A DNA stretch of 64,000 nucleotides from Calothrix sp. NIES-2098 (GTDB taxonomy: Bacteria > Cyanobacteriota > Cyanobacteriia > Cyanobacteriales > Nostocaceae). This document shows positions 44,540-53,909 of this stretch, in pieces. A program made the translations under genes and the position numbers. Under the pieces are notes generated by a model that saw only the letters and a program-made list of their open reading frames with translations, did not search any database and had not been told where the DNA came from. Each line of letters begins with the position of its first letter. Position 1 is the stretch's first letter. The DNA is taken from assembly GCA_002368175.1 (NCBI GenBank), contig AP018172.1, positions 4,405,001-4,469,000 of the forward strand, written 5' to 3'.

Positions 44540-44664
44540 AGAAGAAAGTTCCTTCAGAGTAGAGTAGGGTGCGGCTTGGTGTGAAAAATCGCTAAAAACT
44601 CTTTACAGGAAAATCAAAGCGATAACGGTAAACTAGCAGATAAAACTGTTACTTTGCTGACGCG

Positions 44665-46512
44665 ATGAGCTTCTGCATCAATCCCCAATGCACAAACCCG
44701 CAAAATAGCGATGATGAACTATTTTGTATTAGTTGCGGCTCAGAACTACTACTACAAGGCCGTTATCGGGTCGTGCGTAAATTAGGTGGTGGTGGCTTTG
44801 CAGTAACTTTTGAGGCCATAGAAGTCCGGACTAACACGCCCAAAGTTCTGAAAGTGTTAACTAACAACCATCCAAAAGCAGTCGAATTATTTCAGCAAGA
44901 AGCAGAAGTTTTAAGCAAGCTTCATCATCCTGGTATTCCCCAAGTTGAGCGCGATGCTTACTTTGTGTATTTTCCCAGAAATAGCCAAAACCCAATCCAT
45001 TGTTTTGTCATGGAAAAAATTGTGGGTATGGATTTGCAGAAATATATGGAAAATCGGGAGATGCGACCGATTGACCAAAATTTGGCTATTGCATGGCTGA
45101 GAGAATTAGTGCTTATTCTGGATCGGGTACACAACCAAAACTTTTTCCATAGGGATATCAAACCACCAAATATCATGCTAAGGTCAAATTCTGGCGAACT
45201 AGCATTGATTGACTTTGGTACAGCCAGGGAACTTACACAAACTTATTATTTTGCTCAGGCTCAAGGTCAGGTGACAGGAATTATGTCTGCTGGTTACACG
45301 CCAACAGAACAAATGAACGGTAAAGCTGTCCTGCAATCAGATTTTTTTGCCTTAGGACGCACATTTGTATATTTACTAACAGGGAAACAACCTAACGATC
45401 CAGAAGTTTATAATTCTTACACTAATGAGATGGGTTGGCGGAGTTATGCTCCTCATATTTCACCTCTGCTAGCAGATTTAATTGACCAGATGATGGCACA
45501 GATACCCAGCCAGCGACCAGCCAATACTCAAGAGATTTTACAACGTTTAACAGATATAGAGCGAAGTTTACAACCTCCTCCTCCACCGCCACCACCACCA
45601 AAATTGCCAAGGCGGCGTTTAATTCAAATGCTGGGCTTTGGTAGTATTGGGCTAGCTGTTCCATTGCTATCATATACATTTCTTTTTAAGGATAAATCTA
45701 CTCTCACTGTCTCCAGTAGTGGATCTGGTGACTATAAAACTATTAGTGAAGCGATTAAAAATGCCCAACCTAATACGCGCATTCTTGTACGTCCAGGTCT
45801 TTACCAAGAAAGTATAATTATCAACAAACCACTAAAGATTATTGGTGATGGGCCTGTAACTAGCATCATCATCGAAAATAGCAACTCAAATTGCCTTGTT
45901 ATGCAAACAGACCAAGCCGAAGTTCGAGGTTTAACTTTGCGTGGTTTTGCAGGACAGACGCAAAACAAATTTTTTACTGTAGACATTCCTCAAGGACAGC
46001 TAGTGTTAGCTGAGTGCGATATCACTTCCGATTCGCTTTCTTGCGTCAGCGTTCAAGGTGCTACAGCTAACCCGATTATCCAAAAATGCACAATCCACAA
46101 TGGCGAACAGGCTGGAATCTTTTTCCAAAATAACAGTCGTGGCACAGTAGAAGATTGTGATATTTTCGGCAATGGTTTATCAGGTATAGCAATTAGAGAA
46201 AATAGCAACCCCATTATTCAACGGTGCAAACTCCACGATGGTAAACAAGGCGGCGTTCTTGTTTATGAGAAGGGACAGGGAACAGTGGAAGATTGCGAGA
46301 TATTCGGACATTCTTTATCAGGGGTAGAAATTAGAACAAATGGTAACGCTATAATTCGGCGGTGCAAAATTAATCAAAATAAAGGGCGTGCCATTTATGT
46401 ACACGATAATGGTTTGGGTACGGTGGAAAACTGCGATTTAACCGGCAATGCTCTCGGTGCTTTTAATATTGATGCTAGTTCTCAGGTTGTGCGTAGTGGG
46501 AACACAGAATAG
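44665..46512 (+). CDS. Ser/Thr kinase with zinc ribbon and beta-helix sensor domain
   Basis: 615 residues. An N-terminal zinc-ribbon (CINPQC...CISC) is followed by a Hanks-type kinase domain (about 32-290: GGGGFAVTF glycine loop, HRD with Asp164 in FHRDIKPPNIML, DFG at 183-185, APE-like segment replaced by GYTPTEQM). Then come a proline run (QPPPPPPPPPK), one transmembrane helix (about 320-338), and a right-handed beta-helix domain built from NosD/PbH1 repeats (NPIIQKCTIHNGEQAGIFFQ and similar). The extracytoplasmic beta-helix may sense a cell-wall polysaccharide. Common in filamentous cyanobacteria; the substrate is unknown. Confidence 0.9.
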   Translation: MSFCINPQCTNPQNSDDELFCISCGSELLLQGRYRVVRKLGGGGFAVTFEAIEVRTNTPKVLKVLTNNHPKAVELFQQEAEVLSKLHHPGIPQVERDAYFVYFPRNSQNPIHCFVMEKIVGMDLQKYMENREMRPIDQNLAIAWLRELVLILDRVHNQNFFHRDIKPPNIMLRSNSGELALIDFGTARELTQTYYFAQAQGQVTGIMSAGYTPTEQMNGKAVLQSDFFALGRTFVYLLTGKQPNDPEVYNSYTNEMGWRSYAPHISPLLADLIDQMMAQIPSQRPANTQEILQRLTDIERSLQPPPPPPPPPKLPRRRLIQMLGFGSIGLAVPLLSYTFLFKDKSTLTVSSSGSGDYKTISEAIKNAQPNTRILVRPGLYQESIIINKPLKIIGDGPVTSIIIENSNSNCLVMQTDQAEVRGLTLRGFAGQTQNKFFTVDIPQGQLVLAECDITSDSLSCVSVQGATANPIIQKCTIHNGEQAGIFFQNNSRGTVEDCDIFGNGLSGIAIRENSNPIIQRCKLHDGKQGGVLVYEKGQGTVEDCEIFGHSLSGVEIRTNGNAIIRRCKINQNKGRAIYVHDNGLGTVENCDLTGNALGAFNIDASSQVVRSGNTE

Positions 46513-46587
46513 TCTCACACAGAGCAGAGAGTTTGGTGGGAGTGACAAATATCGGTAAAATTCTAAAGCGATCGCTATTCCCCAAAT

Positions 46588-47082
46588 ATGAGCAACATTC
46601 TTCAAGTCGGACAACTAGCCCCTGATTTCTCGATTCCTGACCAACATGAAAGTCCCGTCAGTCTAAGCGATTTTAGCGGTCAATGGGTTGTCCTTTATTT
46701 CTACCCCAAAGACGACACGCCAGGTTGTACTACTGAAGCTAAAGATTTTAGTGAATTAAATAAAGATTTCAGCGCCCTAGGAGCGAAAATCTTAGGTGTG
46801 AGTCCAGATTCTGGGAAGTCTCATTGTAAATTTATCAGCAAACATAACTTAACAATTACCCTCCTAAGCGACCCAGAACATGAGTTAGCTGAAACTTACG
46901 GTGTTTGGCAATTGAAAAAGTTTATGGGTAAGGAATACATGGGTGTTGTTCGCTCAACTTTCCTCATCGATGCTGAGGGACACATTGCTTATACCTGGAC
47001 TAATGTCAAAGTTAAAAGTCATGCTCAACAAGTTTTAACTAAATTGCAAGAATTAGCAGCTATCTTAAGTTCTTCATCCTAG
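46588..47082 (+). CDS. bcp: Bcp-type peroxiredoxin lacking the resolving cysteine
   Basis: 164 residues of the PrxQ/Bcp family: YFYPKDDTPGCTTEAKDFSELN keeps the peroxidatic Cys, but the position five residues later is Lys (C-TTEA-K), so it works by a one-cysteine mechanism or uses a distant Cys (KSHCKF). The end VRSTFLIDAEGHIAYTWTNVKVKSHAQQVL is typical. It is 25 bases before the next gene; an operon is possible but functionally unexplained. Confidence 0.93.
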   Translation: MSNILQVGQLAPDFSIPDQHESPVSLSDFSGQWVVLYFYPKDDTPGCTTEAKDFSELNKDFSALGAKILGVSPDSGKSHCKFISKHNLTITLLSDPEHELAETYGVWQLKKFMGKEYMGVVRSTFLIDAEGHIAYTWTNVKVKSHAQQVLTKLQELAAILSSSS

Positions 47083-47107
47083 AATGAAGAAGAGGTTGCA
47101 ATAATCT

Positions 47108-47770
47108 ATGGTTCAAATTATTCAAGGGCAAAATGTCACTCTCGCATATTTAAAAGAAAACTTTGCTCTTAAGAAAGCTGATGATGAGCAATTTTTTACA
47201 GAGTGGTTTGAAAATTTACCTGGAATAACAGAATTAGAAAAGCAATATTTAGATAGAGTTAAAACTAACTATCTCAGCTTACTTGAAAATGCTCCTCTTT
47301 TGGAAGAGGCAGTCAAATTAGTAGTATTGTCTCCCTTACTAGATTTAGCTGGTTTTTATCGCCCTCCTTTTTATATCGCTACAGAAGAAAGTATAGAAAT
47401 TAGCGAAGATTTAATTATAGGTAATGCAGATAAGAAAGCAGAAGAAAAAGAAATTATCAAAGGTAAAATTGATGTACTAGTTATCCAAAATAAGTTGTGG
47501 TTAGTAGTAATCGAATCAAAAAGGTCTGCTTTTTCCTTAAATAAGGCAATTCCTCAAGCGCTTACTTATATGCTAGCTACTCCTAACCCCGATAGGCCTG
47601 TATATTCATTAGTGCTGAATGGCGAAGATTTTCAATTTATAAAACTCATCCAAAAAACTCAGCCAATTTATGCTTTATCTGATAGATTCAGTTTATATAG
47701 AAGCGAAAATGAATTATATATAGTTTTGAATATTTTGAAAAAAATCGGACAAGCTATAAATTCTCTTTAA
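47108..47770 (+). CDS. PD-(D/E)XK nuclease-like protein, intact copy
   Basis: 220 residues. After a helical N-terminus, a typical restriction-endonuclease-like core appears: KGKIDVLVIQNKLWLVVIESKRSAF with the D...ExK catalytic pattern (Asp about 120, Glu about 136, Lys about 138), followed by QALTYMLATPNPDRPVYSLVLNG. This resembles the type I restriction R-subunit N-terminal or DUF-type nuclease-like proteins. No methylase or motor gene is adjacent. A second, frameshifted copy follows at 48021 and a fragment lies at 61575. Confidence 0.75.
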   Translation: MVQIIQGQNVTLAYLKENFALKKADDEQFFTEWFENLPGITELEKQYLDRVKTNYLSLLENAPLLEEAVKLVVLSPLLDLAGFYRPPFYIATEESIEISEDLIIGNADKKAEEKEIIKGKIDVLVIQNKLWLVVIESKRSAFSLNKAIPQALTYMLATPNPDRPVYSLVLNGEDFQFIKLIQKTQPIYALSDRFSLYRSENELYIVLNILKKIGQAINSL

Positions 47771-48020
47771 GAAATGTTTGTAATATTTGGCTCTGTTCTA
47801 TACCAGTAAGCTTGGCAAAACATTATCTGGTTCCTCTATAATTAAGCTAAATTTTTCTCTAACTTGAGAAAGAGTAAATTCCCTGTATGCCATTGCACTA
47901 GACTATTCTCAATGAATTGAATTATTTCGCTAATTAAAATAGTGTGGCTTTCTGTAAATGCATAAAGATTGCAAAAAATACAAGCTTTAAAATGGTAATA
48001 TCACCTTTATTATATCAATT

Positions 48021-48646
48021 ATGGTTCAAGTCATCCAAGCTCAAAACATCGGTCTTGCCTATTTAGAAGAAAAATTTGGTCTAAGACAGTCTGAACGTGA
48101 AGATTTTTTCCGGAATGGGTTGATCCTTTACCAGAAATCACAGATTTAGAAAAGCAATATCTAGATAGAGTTAAAACTAATTTTTTAAGATTAGTGAAGC
48201 GTCCACCAATCTTAGAAAATGCCGTAAAAATGATAGTATTATCTCCTTTATTAGATTTAGCTGGATTTTATCGCGAGCCATTTTTACTGGCTACAGAAGA
48301 ATCTATAGAAATTGCCATAGAGGATGAAGGAGAAGTAATTAGAGGTAGAATTGATGTTTTAGTTATTCAAGAACAATTTTGGTTGTTAGTTATTGAAGCT
48401 AAAAGGGCTGCTTTTGCACTTTTAGAAGCCATAACTCAAGCCGTAGCTTATATGCTAGCTAATCCTCATCAAGAAAAACCTGTATTTGGATTAGTAATGA
48501 ACGGTAGTGATTTTATATTCTTGAAACTTATACAAGAAAATCATCCAGAATATGCTTTTTCTGACCAATTTACACTACTAAAGCGAGAAAATGAATTATA
48601 TCAAGTTCTCGGAGTGTTAAAAAAATTAAGTCAAGTGTTAAGTTAA
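48021..48646 (+). pseudogene. Frameshifted paralogue of the PD-(D/E)XK nuclease-like gene
   Basis: ATG 48021 begins MVQVIQAQNIGLAYLEEKFG, parallel to the upstream gene (MVQIIQGQNVTLAYLKENF). Inside GATTTTTTCCGGAATGG (about 48103-48119) one base is missing relative to the paralogue, which has FF-x-EW. The remaining 170 codons continue in another frame to 48646 (EWVDPLPEITDLEKQYLDRV, GRIDVLVIQEQFWLLVIEAK). All core motifs survive after the shift. Either a real -1 frameshift at T6CC or a sequencing error. Confidence 0.75.
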
Positions 48647-48649
48647 CTT

Positions 48650-49816
48650 ATGTCTATTCGCCCTATCTACCTAGATTGCCATGCGACGACACCAGTCGAT
48701 GAAAGAGTATTAGCAGCCATGCTACCTTACTTTACAGAAAAGTTTGGCAATCCATCGAGTATTAGTCATGTTTACGGTTGGGAAGCAGAAGCAGCTGTTA
48801 AACAAACACGAGAAATTTTAGCAGCAGCAATTAACGCTACACCAGAAGAAATTGTTTTTACCAGTGGTGCAACAGAAGCGAATAATCTAGCGATTAAAGG
48901 TGTAGCAGAAGCTTATTTTCAAAAAGGACAGCATATTATTACAGTGGCTACAGAACATAAAGCTGTTCTCGACCCTTGTGCATATTTAAAAACTTTGGGT
49001 TTTGAAATTACTATTCTCCCAGTTAAAAAAGATGGGTTAATTGATTTAACTGAGTTAGAACAAGCTTTGCGTCCAGAGACAATTTTGGTATCGGTAATGG
49101 CTGCAAATAACGAAATTGGAGTATTGCAGCCTTTAGCAGAAATTGGAGAATTGTGCCGCGATCTCAATATCATTTTCCACACCGATGCTGCCCAAGCTAT
49201 TGGTAAAATTCCCTTAGATGTGCAGGCACAGAAAATTGATTTACTTTCACTTACCGCGCATAAAGTATACGGCCCCAAAGGTATCGGTGCGCTATACGTT
49301 CGTAGACGCAACCCCAGAGTACAGTTAGTTCCCCAGCAGCACGGCGGCGGACACGAACGGGGAATGCGTTCGGGTACTTTATACACACCGCAAATCGTCG
49401 GGTTTGGCAAAGCTGTAGAAATTGCTTTAGCAGAGCAAGCGACAGAAAACCAACGCCTGACAGAACTCAGACAAAAACTCTGGGAACAGCTTTCAGTAGT
49501 AGCAGGAATTCATCTCAACGGACATCCTACCCAACGGTTAGCGGGAAACCTGAATATCAGTGTTGAAGGCGTAGATGGGGCTGCACTTGGTTTAGGATTA
49601 CAGTCAGTAATGGCTGTTTCTTCTGGTTCTGCTTGTACTTCAGCCAACACAGCACCCTCCCATGTTCTCACCGCCTTGGGACGCTCACAACAGCTAGCCT
49701 ATGCATCAGTGCGCTTTGGCATTGGACGCTTCAATACTCCAGAGGAGATTGATATTGTAGCAAAACACGCGATCGCTACGATTCAAAGTTTACGCAAGCA
49801 GACAACTTTGGTGTAA
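48650..49816 (+). CDS. Cysteine desulfurase (NifS/IscS family)
   Basis: PLP enzyme that takes sulfur from cysteine for Fe-S clusters, tRNA thiolation and cofactors. The 388 residues include YLDCHATTPVDERVLAAMLP, TSGATEANNLAIKG, TEHKAVLDPC, the PLP Asp/Gln region HTDAAQAIGKIPLDV, the Schiff-base Lys in SLTAHKVYGPKGIGAL and the catalytic mobile-loop Cys in VSSGSACTSANTAPSHVL. The ATG at 48650 follows the previous stop at once. It may work with the Nfu scaffold at 58749. Confidence 0.95.
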   Translation: MSIRPIYLDCHATTPVDERVLAAMLPYFTEKFGNPSSISHVYGWEAEAAVKQTREILAAAINATPEEIVFTSGATEANNLAIKGVAEAYFQKGQHIITVATEHKAVLDPCAYLKTLGFEITILPVKKDGLIDLTELEQALRPETILVSVMAANNEIGVLQPLAEIGELCRDLNIIFHTDAAQAIGKIPLDVQAQKIDLLSLTAHKVYGPKGIGALYVRRRNPRVQLVPQQHGGGHERGMRSGTLYTPQIVGFGKAVEIALAEQATENQRLTELRQKLWEQLSVVAGIHLNGHPTQRLAGNLNISVEGVDGAALGLGLQSVMAVSSGSACTSANTAPSHVLTALGRSQQLAYASVRFGIGRFNTPEEIDIVAKHAIATIQSLRKQTTLV

Positions 49817-49834
49817 AGAGGCAGGGAATTGGGG

Positions 49835-49880
49835 GAGTGTGGGAAGTGTGGGGAGAGAGGGGAGAGAGGAGAAAATATAA
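49835..49880. repeat. Purine-rich 9-bp repeat after the desulfurase gene
   Basis: GAGTGTGGG, AAGTGTGGG, then GAGAGAGGGGAGAGAGGAG. This is the same unit as at 43643 and 59001, here between convergent genes. Confidence 0.6.
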
Positions 49881-49912
49881 AAAAGCTTCCCTCTTCTCCT
49901 AATGCCCTAATC

Positions 49913-50968
49913 CTAATATGGATCTGAACTAAATCTTCCCCGTTTCACACTTCTAAGATAATAACCCCGTGTGGGAAGATTTTTCAGGTTGAAGGTATCT
50001 CCACGCGGAACTCGCCAAATTTTGTAGTCGTTATATGTTAAAGGCGTGCGGGGTTTACATACCTCTGGCGGATGGTCTCCCAAGACAAAATACGCTGCAC
50101 CCCTCCCCATCACTTTCGCCATACCGTGTTTATCCACAAGTACAGATGTTTCCTCGCTAATGGCTATCCCTAAAGCACGTTTGGATATGCCATCTTGAAT
50201 TTGACGCGCAATAAAAGCCATAATGCGACCCATTCTTTTACGCCTGTCGAAGTGGGTGTCTACAATGGTTCCCTGAAGATACTTCCATTGGAAAAAGTTG
50301 TAGGTAAAAGTGATGTCTTTGTAGGGGTCTTCGAGTGCGTCTCTGGTTTCAATTCCTTCTTCCGAAGAAGCGCAAGCATCGTAGACGAATTCGCTAAGAA
50401 TCATTGCACCCGCACTAGTACCACCAATGCCACCACCTCTGGCGTAAACTGATTGAACAGCAGCCTCTAGCTTAGTATCTTTCCAATTGCGGATGTATTG
50501 GCATTGGTCGCCGCCAGCAAAAAAGATTACATCTGCATTTCGGACTTTATTGATAATCTCTGCTTTGTTAGCATCTTGTCTATTGCTAACAATTAGAGTT
50601 TCCACAGATTTAACGCCTTTCATCTCACGAATAACCCGATTGTAATCATGGTTGCCATAAGTACGAATGACTACAACATTGACTGTAGTGGCGCAGTCAG
50701 TACAACCTCTCACCTGGTTAATCAACCACTGGATAGCGTTCTCTACATCAGGGCCGCCTCCACCCAAACTTAGAACAGGGCCAGCTAAGGAAGGTAAGGA
50801 TGGTAAAGGCGGTAAGGGTGTTAAAGGAGAATGGACATCCTCGGTTATGTCCTGAAAGTAACTTCTCAAGTTTGCTGTAATATGGGTTATGAAGGAGGTT
50901 CCCATCTTCAGCAACATGGTTCCTACACTCTTCAACCACTTTGCTATATTTGGAAAGGCCTTGGTCAT
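49913..50968 (-). CDS. Cyanophycinase-like peptidase S51
   Basis: 351 residues. Cyanophycinases release beta-Asp-Arg dipeptides from the nitrogen-storage polymer cyanophycin. The core (from about residue 65) shows LSLGGGGPDVENAIQWLINQV, VVVIRTYGNHDYN, FFAGGDQCQYIRNW and the catalytic nucleophile in GGIGGTSAGAMILSEFVYD (Ser in GTSAG), with the later ALGIAISEETSVLV. The N-terminus has a 60-residue extension ending in a Pro-rich repeat (HSPLTPLPPLPSLPSLAGP). ATG 50968 with AGAAGG five bases upstream is preferred. It diverges from CphB, so the substrate may differ. Confidence 0.82.
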   Translation of the reverse strand: MTKAFPNIAKWLKSVGTMLLKMGTSFITHITANLRSYFQDITEDVHSPLTPLPPLPSLPSLAGPVLSLGGGGPDVENAIQWLINQVRGCTDCATTVNVVVIRTYGNHDYNRVIREMKGVKSVETLIVSNRQDANKAEIINKVRNADVIFFAGGDQCQYIRNWKDTKLEAAVQSVYARGGGIGGTSAGAMILSEFVYDACASSEEGIETRDALEDPYKDITFTYNFFQWKYLQGTIVDTHFDRRKRMGRIMAFIARQIQDGISKRALGIAISEETSVLVDKHGMAKVMGRGAAYFVLGDHPPEVCKPRTPLTYNDYKIWRVPRGDTFNLKNLPTRGYYLRSVKRGRFSSDPY

Positions 50969-51117
50969 ACTAACCTTCTGGTGCAAACTGCAATTATTGC
51001 TTACTTTCTCACCAGAAGGGGTGTAATTCCCAGCGTACAAGGCTTGTACTGTTTTTTCATGCCGAAAATGCAGAGTAATCTTTTATTCTCTGCTGCTTTC
51101 TCCATTGCTTGTGCAAT

Positions 51118-52308
51118 TTAAAACCAATCTATGCGCGATCGCTCTTGCACAACTCGCTGATATACTGCTTCTGTTTGCAGGGCTAATTTTTGCCAACAAA
51201 AGCGTCGCCCTAAATCTTCATAAGCATTATCAATCAACCATTGGCGATAACCGGGATTCTTTAAAACCTCCAAAATTCCCCAAGCAATCGAATCAGAATT
51301 GTTCACCCAGGTGACAATGCCTGTTTTAGTATGTTGCACTACTTCAGGAAATCCACCTGTATCAGATACTACAACAGGAACGCGAGAGGCAAAGCTTTCT
51401 AACGCAACAATACCAAAGGGTTCGTAAAGACTGGGGAAAACCGCACAGTCAGCTACAGTCTGAAATTTATCTAAGTATTCGTCAGAAAGAAAACCTGTAA
51501 AATAGCATTTATGCCAAATTCCTAAATCCCAAGCCTGACGCTTGAGATGGTCGGTATTACCGCCACCAACAATCACAAATTTGACATTACCGTCCATTTC
51601 CCACAGAACCTTGGGTGCAGCATTGAGTAATAAAGGTACACCCTTTTCGTAGGTCATGCGCCCAACATAGTAGACAATTTTTTCATGATCTTCAGCAAAT
51701 TGGCGGCGAAAAGCTGGAGCATGAAAATCTTCATGGTGCTGTTTCTTTTCTGGCCGAATACCGTTAAAGATCACATCAATTTTGTCCCAAGGGCTGTTTA
51801 ATGCTCGTTCTACTTCCCGACGCATATATTCGCTACACACGATAATTCGCCAAGCATTGAAAGCGAGCAAGTTTTCTTTACCACTAATATAGTGTTGAGT
51901 ATCTGTATGAATGCCGTTATAGCGTCCGTATTCAGTAGCGTGAATTGTCGCAATTAAAGGTACTTTAAAAGTATGCTTTAAAGCGATCGCTGCATCACCA
52001 ACTAACCAATCATGAGCATGGATTAAATCAAACGGCCCTTCTTCTAGCATCAGCTTACCGCCATGATGACCCATGCTGTCATTCAAGTTAACTATCCAGT
52101 GAAAAAAGTCTCTACTAGCCGCTACTGGAACTCGATGTACGTGAACTCCCTCTACTAATTCATACATTGATGCGTGGCCATGTTCCACAGTAATCAAGTG
52201 GATTTCATGTCCTAGTTTCACCAATTCTGGATATAACTCTGCTACATGACGCGCAATACCTCCAACTATCCTTGGCGGAAACTCCCAACTCAATACCAGT
52301 ATCTTCAT
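51118..52308 (-). CDS. Family-4 glycosyltransferase
   Basis: 396 residues with the GT-B fold: MKILVLSWEFPPRIVGGIAR (glycine-rich N-terminal acceptor loop), HAHDWLVGDAAIAL, TIHATEYGRYNG, and the C-terminal nucleotide-sugar site VGRMTYEKGVPLLLNAAPKV and FPSLYEPFGIVALESFASR (E-x7-E). This pattern resembles GT4 glycogen/starch-synthase-like or cell-surface polysaccharide transferases. The acceptor is unknown. It is followed on the minus strand by the cyanophycinase-like gene after 150 bases. Confidence 0.92.
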   Translation of the reverse strand: MKILVLSWEFPPRIVGGIARHVAELYPELVKLGHEIHLITVEHGHASMYELVEGVHVHRVPVAASRDFFHWIVNLNDSMGHHGGKLMLEEGPFDLIHAHDWLVGDAAIALKHTFKVPLIATIHATEYGRYNGIHTDTQHYISGKENLLAFNAWRIIVCSEYMRREVERALNSPWDKIDVIFNGIRPEKKQHHEDFHAPAFRRQFAEDHEKIVYYVGRMTYEKGVPLLLNAAPKVLWEMDGNVKFVIVGGGNTDHLKRQAWDLGIWHKCYFTGFLSDEYLDKFQTVADCAVFPSLYEPFGIVALESFASRVPVVVSDTGGFPEVVQHTKTGIVTWVNNSDSIAWGILEVLKNPGYRQWLIDNAYEDLGRRFCWQKLALQTEAVYQRVVQERSRIDWF

Positions 52309-52642
52309 TTACTAGACTCCCCGATGCTTTATAAATAGCAAAAAAACTGTATTTATCTAAAAGTACAAGTGTGACAATTACAGTGAGTATATATACTAAA
52401 AATGTCAAATATCTTAACAGTTTTCTGATTAATACTCTTCAATTGTAAAAATTAGCAAAGCAAAATTTTCATAGTTAAGCTAATTTACATTCAATGACTT
52501 GAAATAATACAGCAAGTTTACATAAATGCCTAAGAATACAAATCTCCATAAAATTAGTCAGCAAATCTTGATACTTTTTATGAAAGTTAACAGCAAGACA
52601 GAATTTTCAAAGTGCTTCAAATAACAAAATTTCCTGATTATA
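52309..52642. other. Upstream region of the glycosyltransferase gene
   Basis: About 330 AT-rich bases up to the left end of the insertion sequence. No ORF and no clear hairpin. The promoter of the glycosyltransferase gene must be here. Confidence 0.35.
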
Positions 52643-53776
52643 CCAATTCACGAAAAATTTGATTCAAATAAAGCATCAAGAATAAAGTCCCAACCTGTAA
52701 TAGAAGCAATGGTTGATGTGTTTAATTTCTCCAAACGCTTCCAGATAAATTGTCTTAATTCATCCAACGCTCCAAAACTTTCCCACGCCAAATATCTTTT
52801 AACTTCCTCCCACAATCGCTCAATTGGATTAACTTGCGGTGTATGTGGGGGTTGAAATAACAAAATTATATTTTCTGGTATCTGAAGATGTTGACTAAAA
52901 TGAAAAGCACCATTGTCTAACTGAATAATATGTATATCTTGGGCATAATTAGCCGAGAATTTTTCTAGAAAAATCTGAAAACAAGCTGCATTTAAATGAG
53001 AGAATTCCCAAATAAAATTCTCACCAGTTAATGGTTCTACCAATCCATATAAATAAAAATTTTCTCGCTTCCATTGCATGATGCCAATAGGCTTAGTACC
53101 TTTTGTAGTAATTAATCTTCCTGCTTCTGTTTTCAGTCCTACGCGGCTTTCATCCTCACACCAATACCTAATTTTTCTTTGTCTATCTATTGGTGATATG
53201 ACATATTTCTGAATTACGTCTAGGTATTGTGGGAGTTTTTTTTAAACTCTTCTTCCGCTTCTGGTTGGTGTTTAATGCCTACTGCACGCGGCACCTTTAG
53301 CTTCGCTTTCATTTGATAACGCACTGTATCATGTACTACTTTGTATGAAGCTTCTACACCCTCTACCGCTTTTAACCATGTTCGGATTTCTTCATAACTT
53401 TTAAATCCCTGGGGGTCTTCCAGTTCCTTTGAAAGCTGCTCTCGAACATCTGTGTTAATAATTGGTGGTCGTCCTGAACCTTTTTTTCTTGATACGAGAC
53501 TAGTGATTCCTGACTCTGCATAAACTTTTAACCACCTTTGTACCGTCGCGCTTCCTCTGCCCAATACCACTGCTAAATCTTGTATTGTCTTTACCTGCTT
53601 TATCTTCAGTAAATACAACGCTTGAATCCGTTCTTTACCTAATGCTGTTTTTTGTTTTCTTAGCAGCTCATGTAATTCCTCGGCTGACTCCTTTATTTTT
53701 ACTTTGGTGACTCCTGCCATAAACTTCTGCTCATATTTCTTCCTTAATTATCTTTATCATTTTTTTAGTGAAATGG
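52643..53776 (-). mobile_element. IS630-family insertion sequence, complete
   Basis: About 1.13 kb flanked by TA (52641-52642 and 53777-53778), the IS630/Tc1 target. Terminal inverted repeats: left CCAATTCACGAAAAATTTGA, right (reverse complement) CCATTTCACTAAAAAAATGA; about 16 of 20 match. One transposase in two overlapping frames. Ends match the MITE at 10678-10775. Inserted between the glycosyltransferase and lepA genes, with no gene broken. Confidence 0.85.
52648..53720 (-). CDS. IS630 transposase, two frames joined by -1 frameshift
   Basis: First frame, 53720-53220 (166 codons): helix-turn-helix region (IQDLAVVLGRGSATVQRWLKVYAES) and linker (GSGRPPIINTDVREQL). Second frame, ending 52648: DDE catalytic domain with YWCEDESRVGL (first Asp), IIQLDNGAFHFS (second Asp) and HTPQVNPIERLWEEVKRY (Glu). 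The frames meet at TTTAAAAAAAACTCC (A8, about 53236-53243). A -1 slip yields KKLPQYLDVIQKYVISPIDR with no stop. Such A-run slippage is known for IS630 members, so the element is probably active. All three catalytic residues are kept. Confidence 0.85.
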
Positions 53777-53909
53777 TATTAGGTGGTGAATCAAAGACAA
53801 AGATTGGAGTTATTAACCAATTGAAAAACCCCATTACAACCAGGTTCGTCATATACTTACACCTGTTGGGAATGGGGAATGGGATTAGCTAATAACTCTT
53901 GACTCTTGA

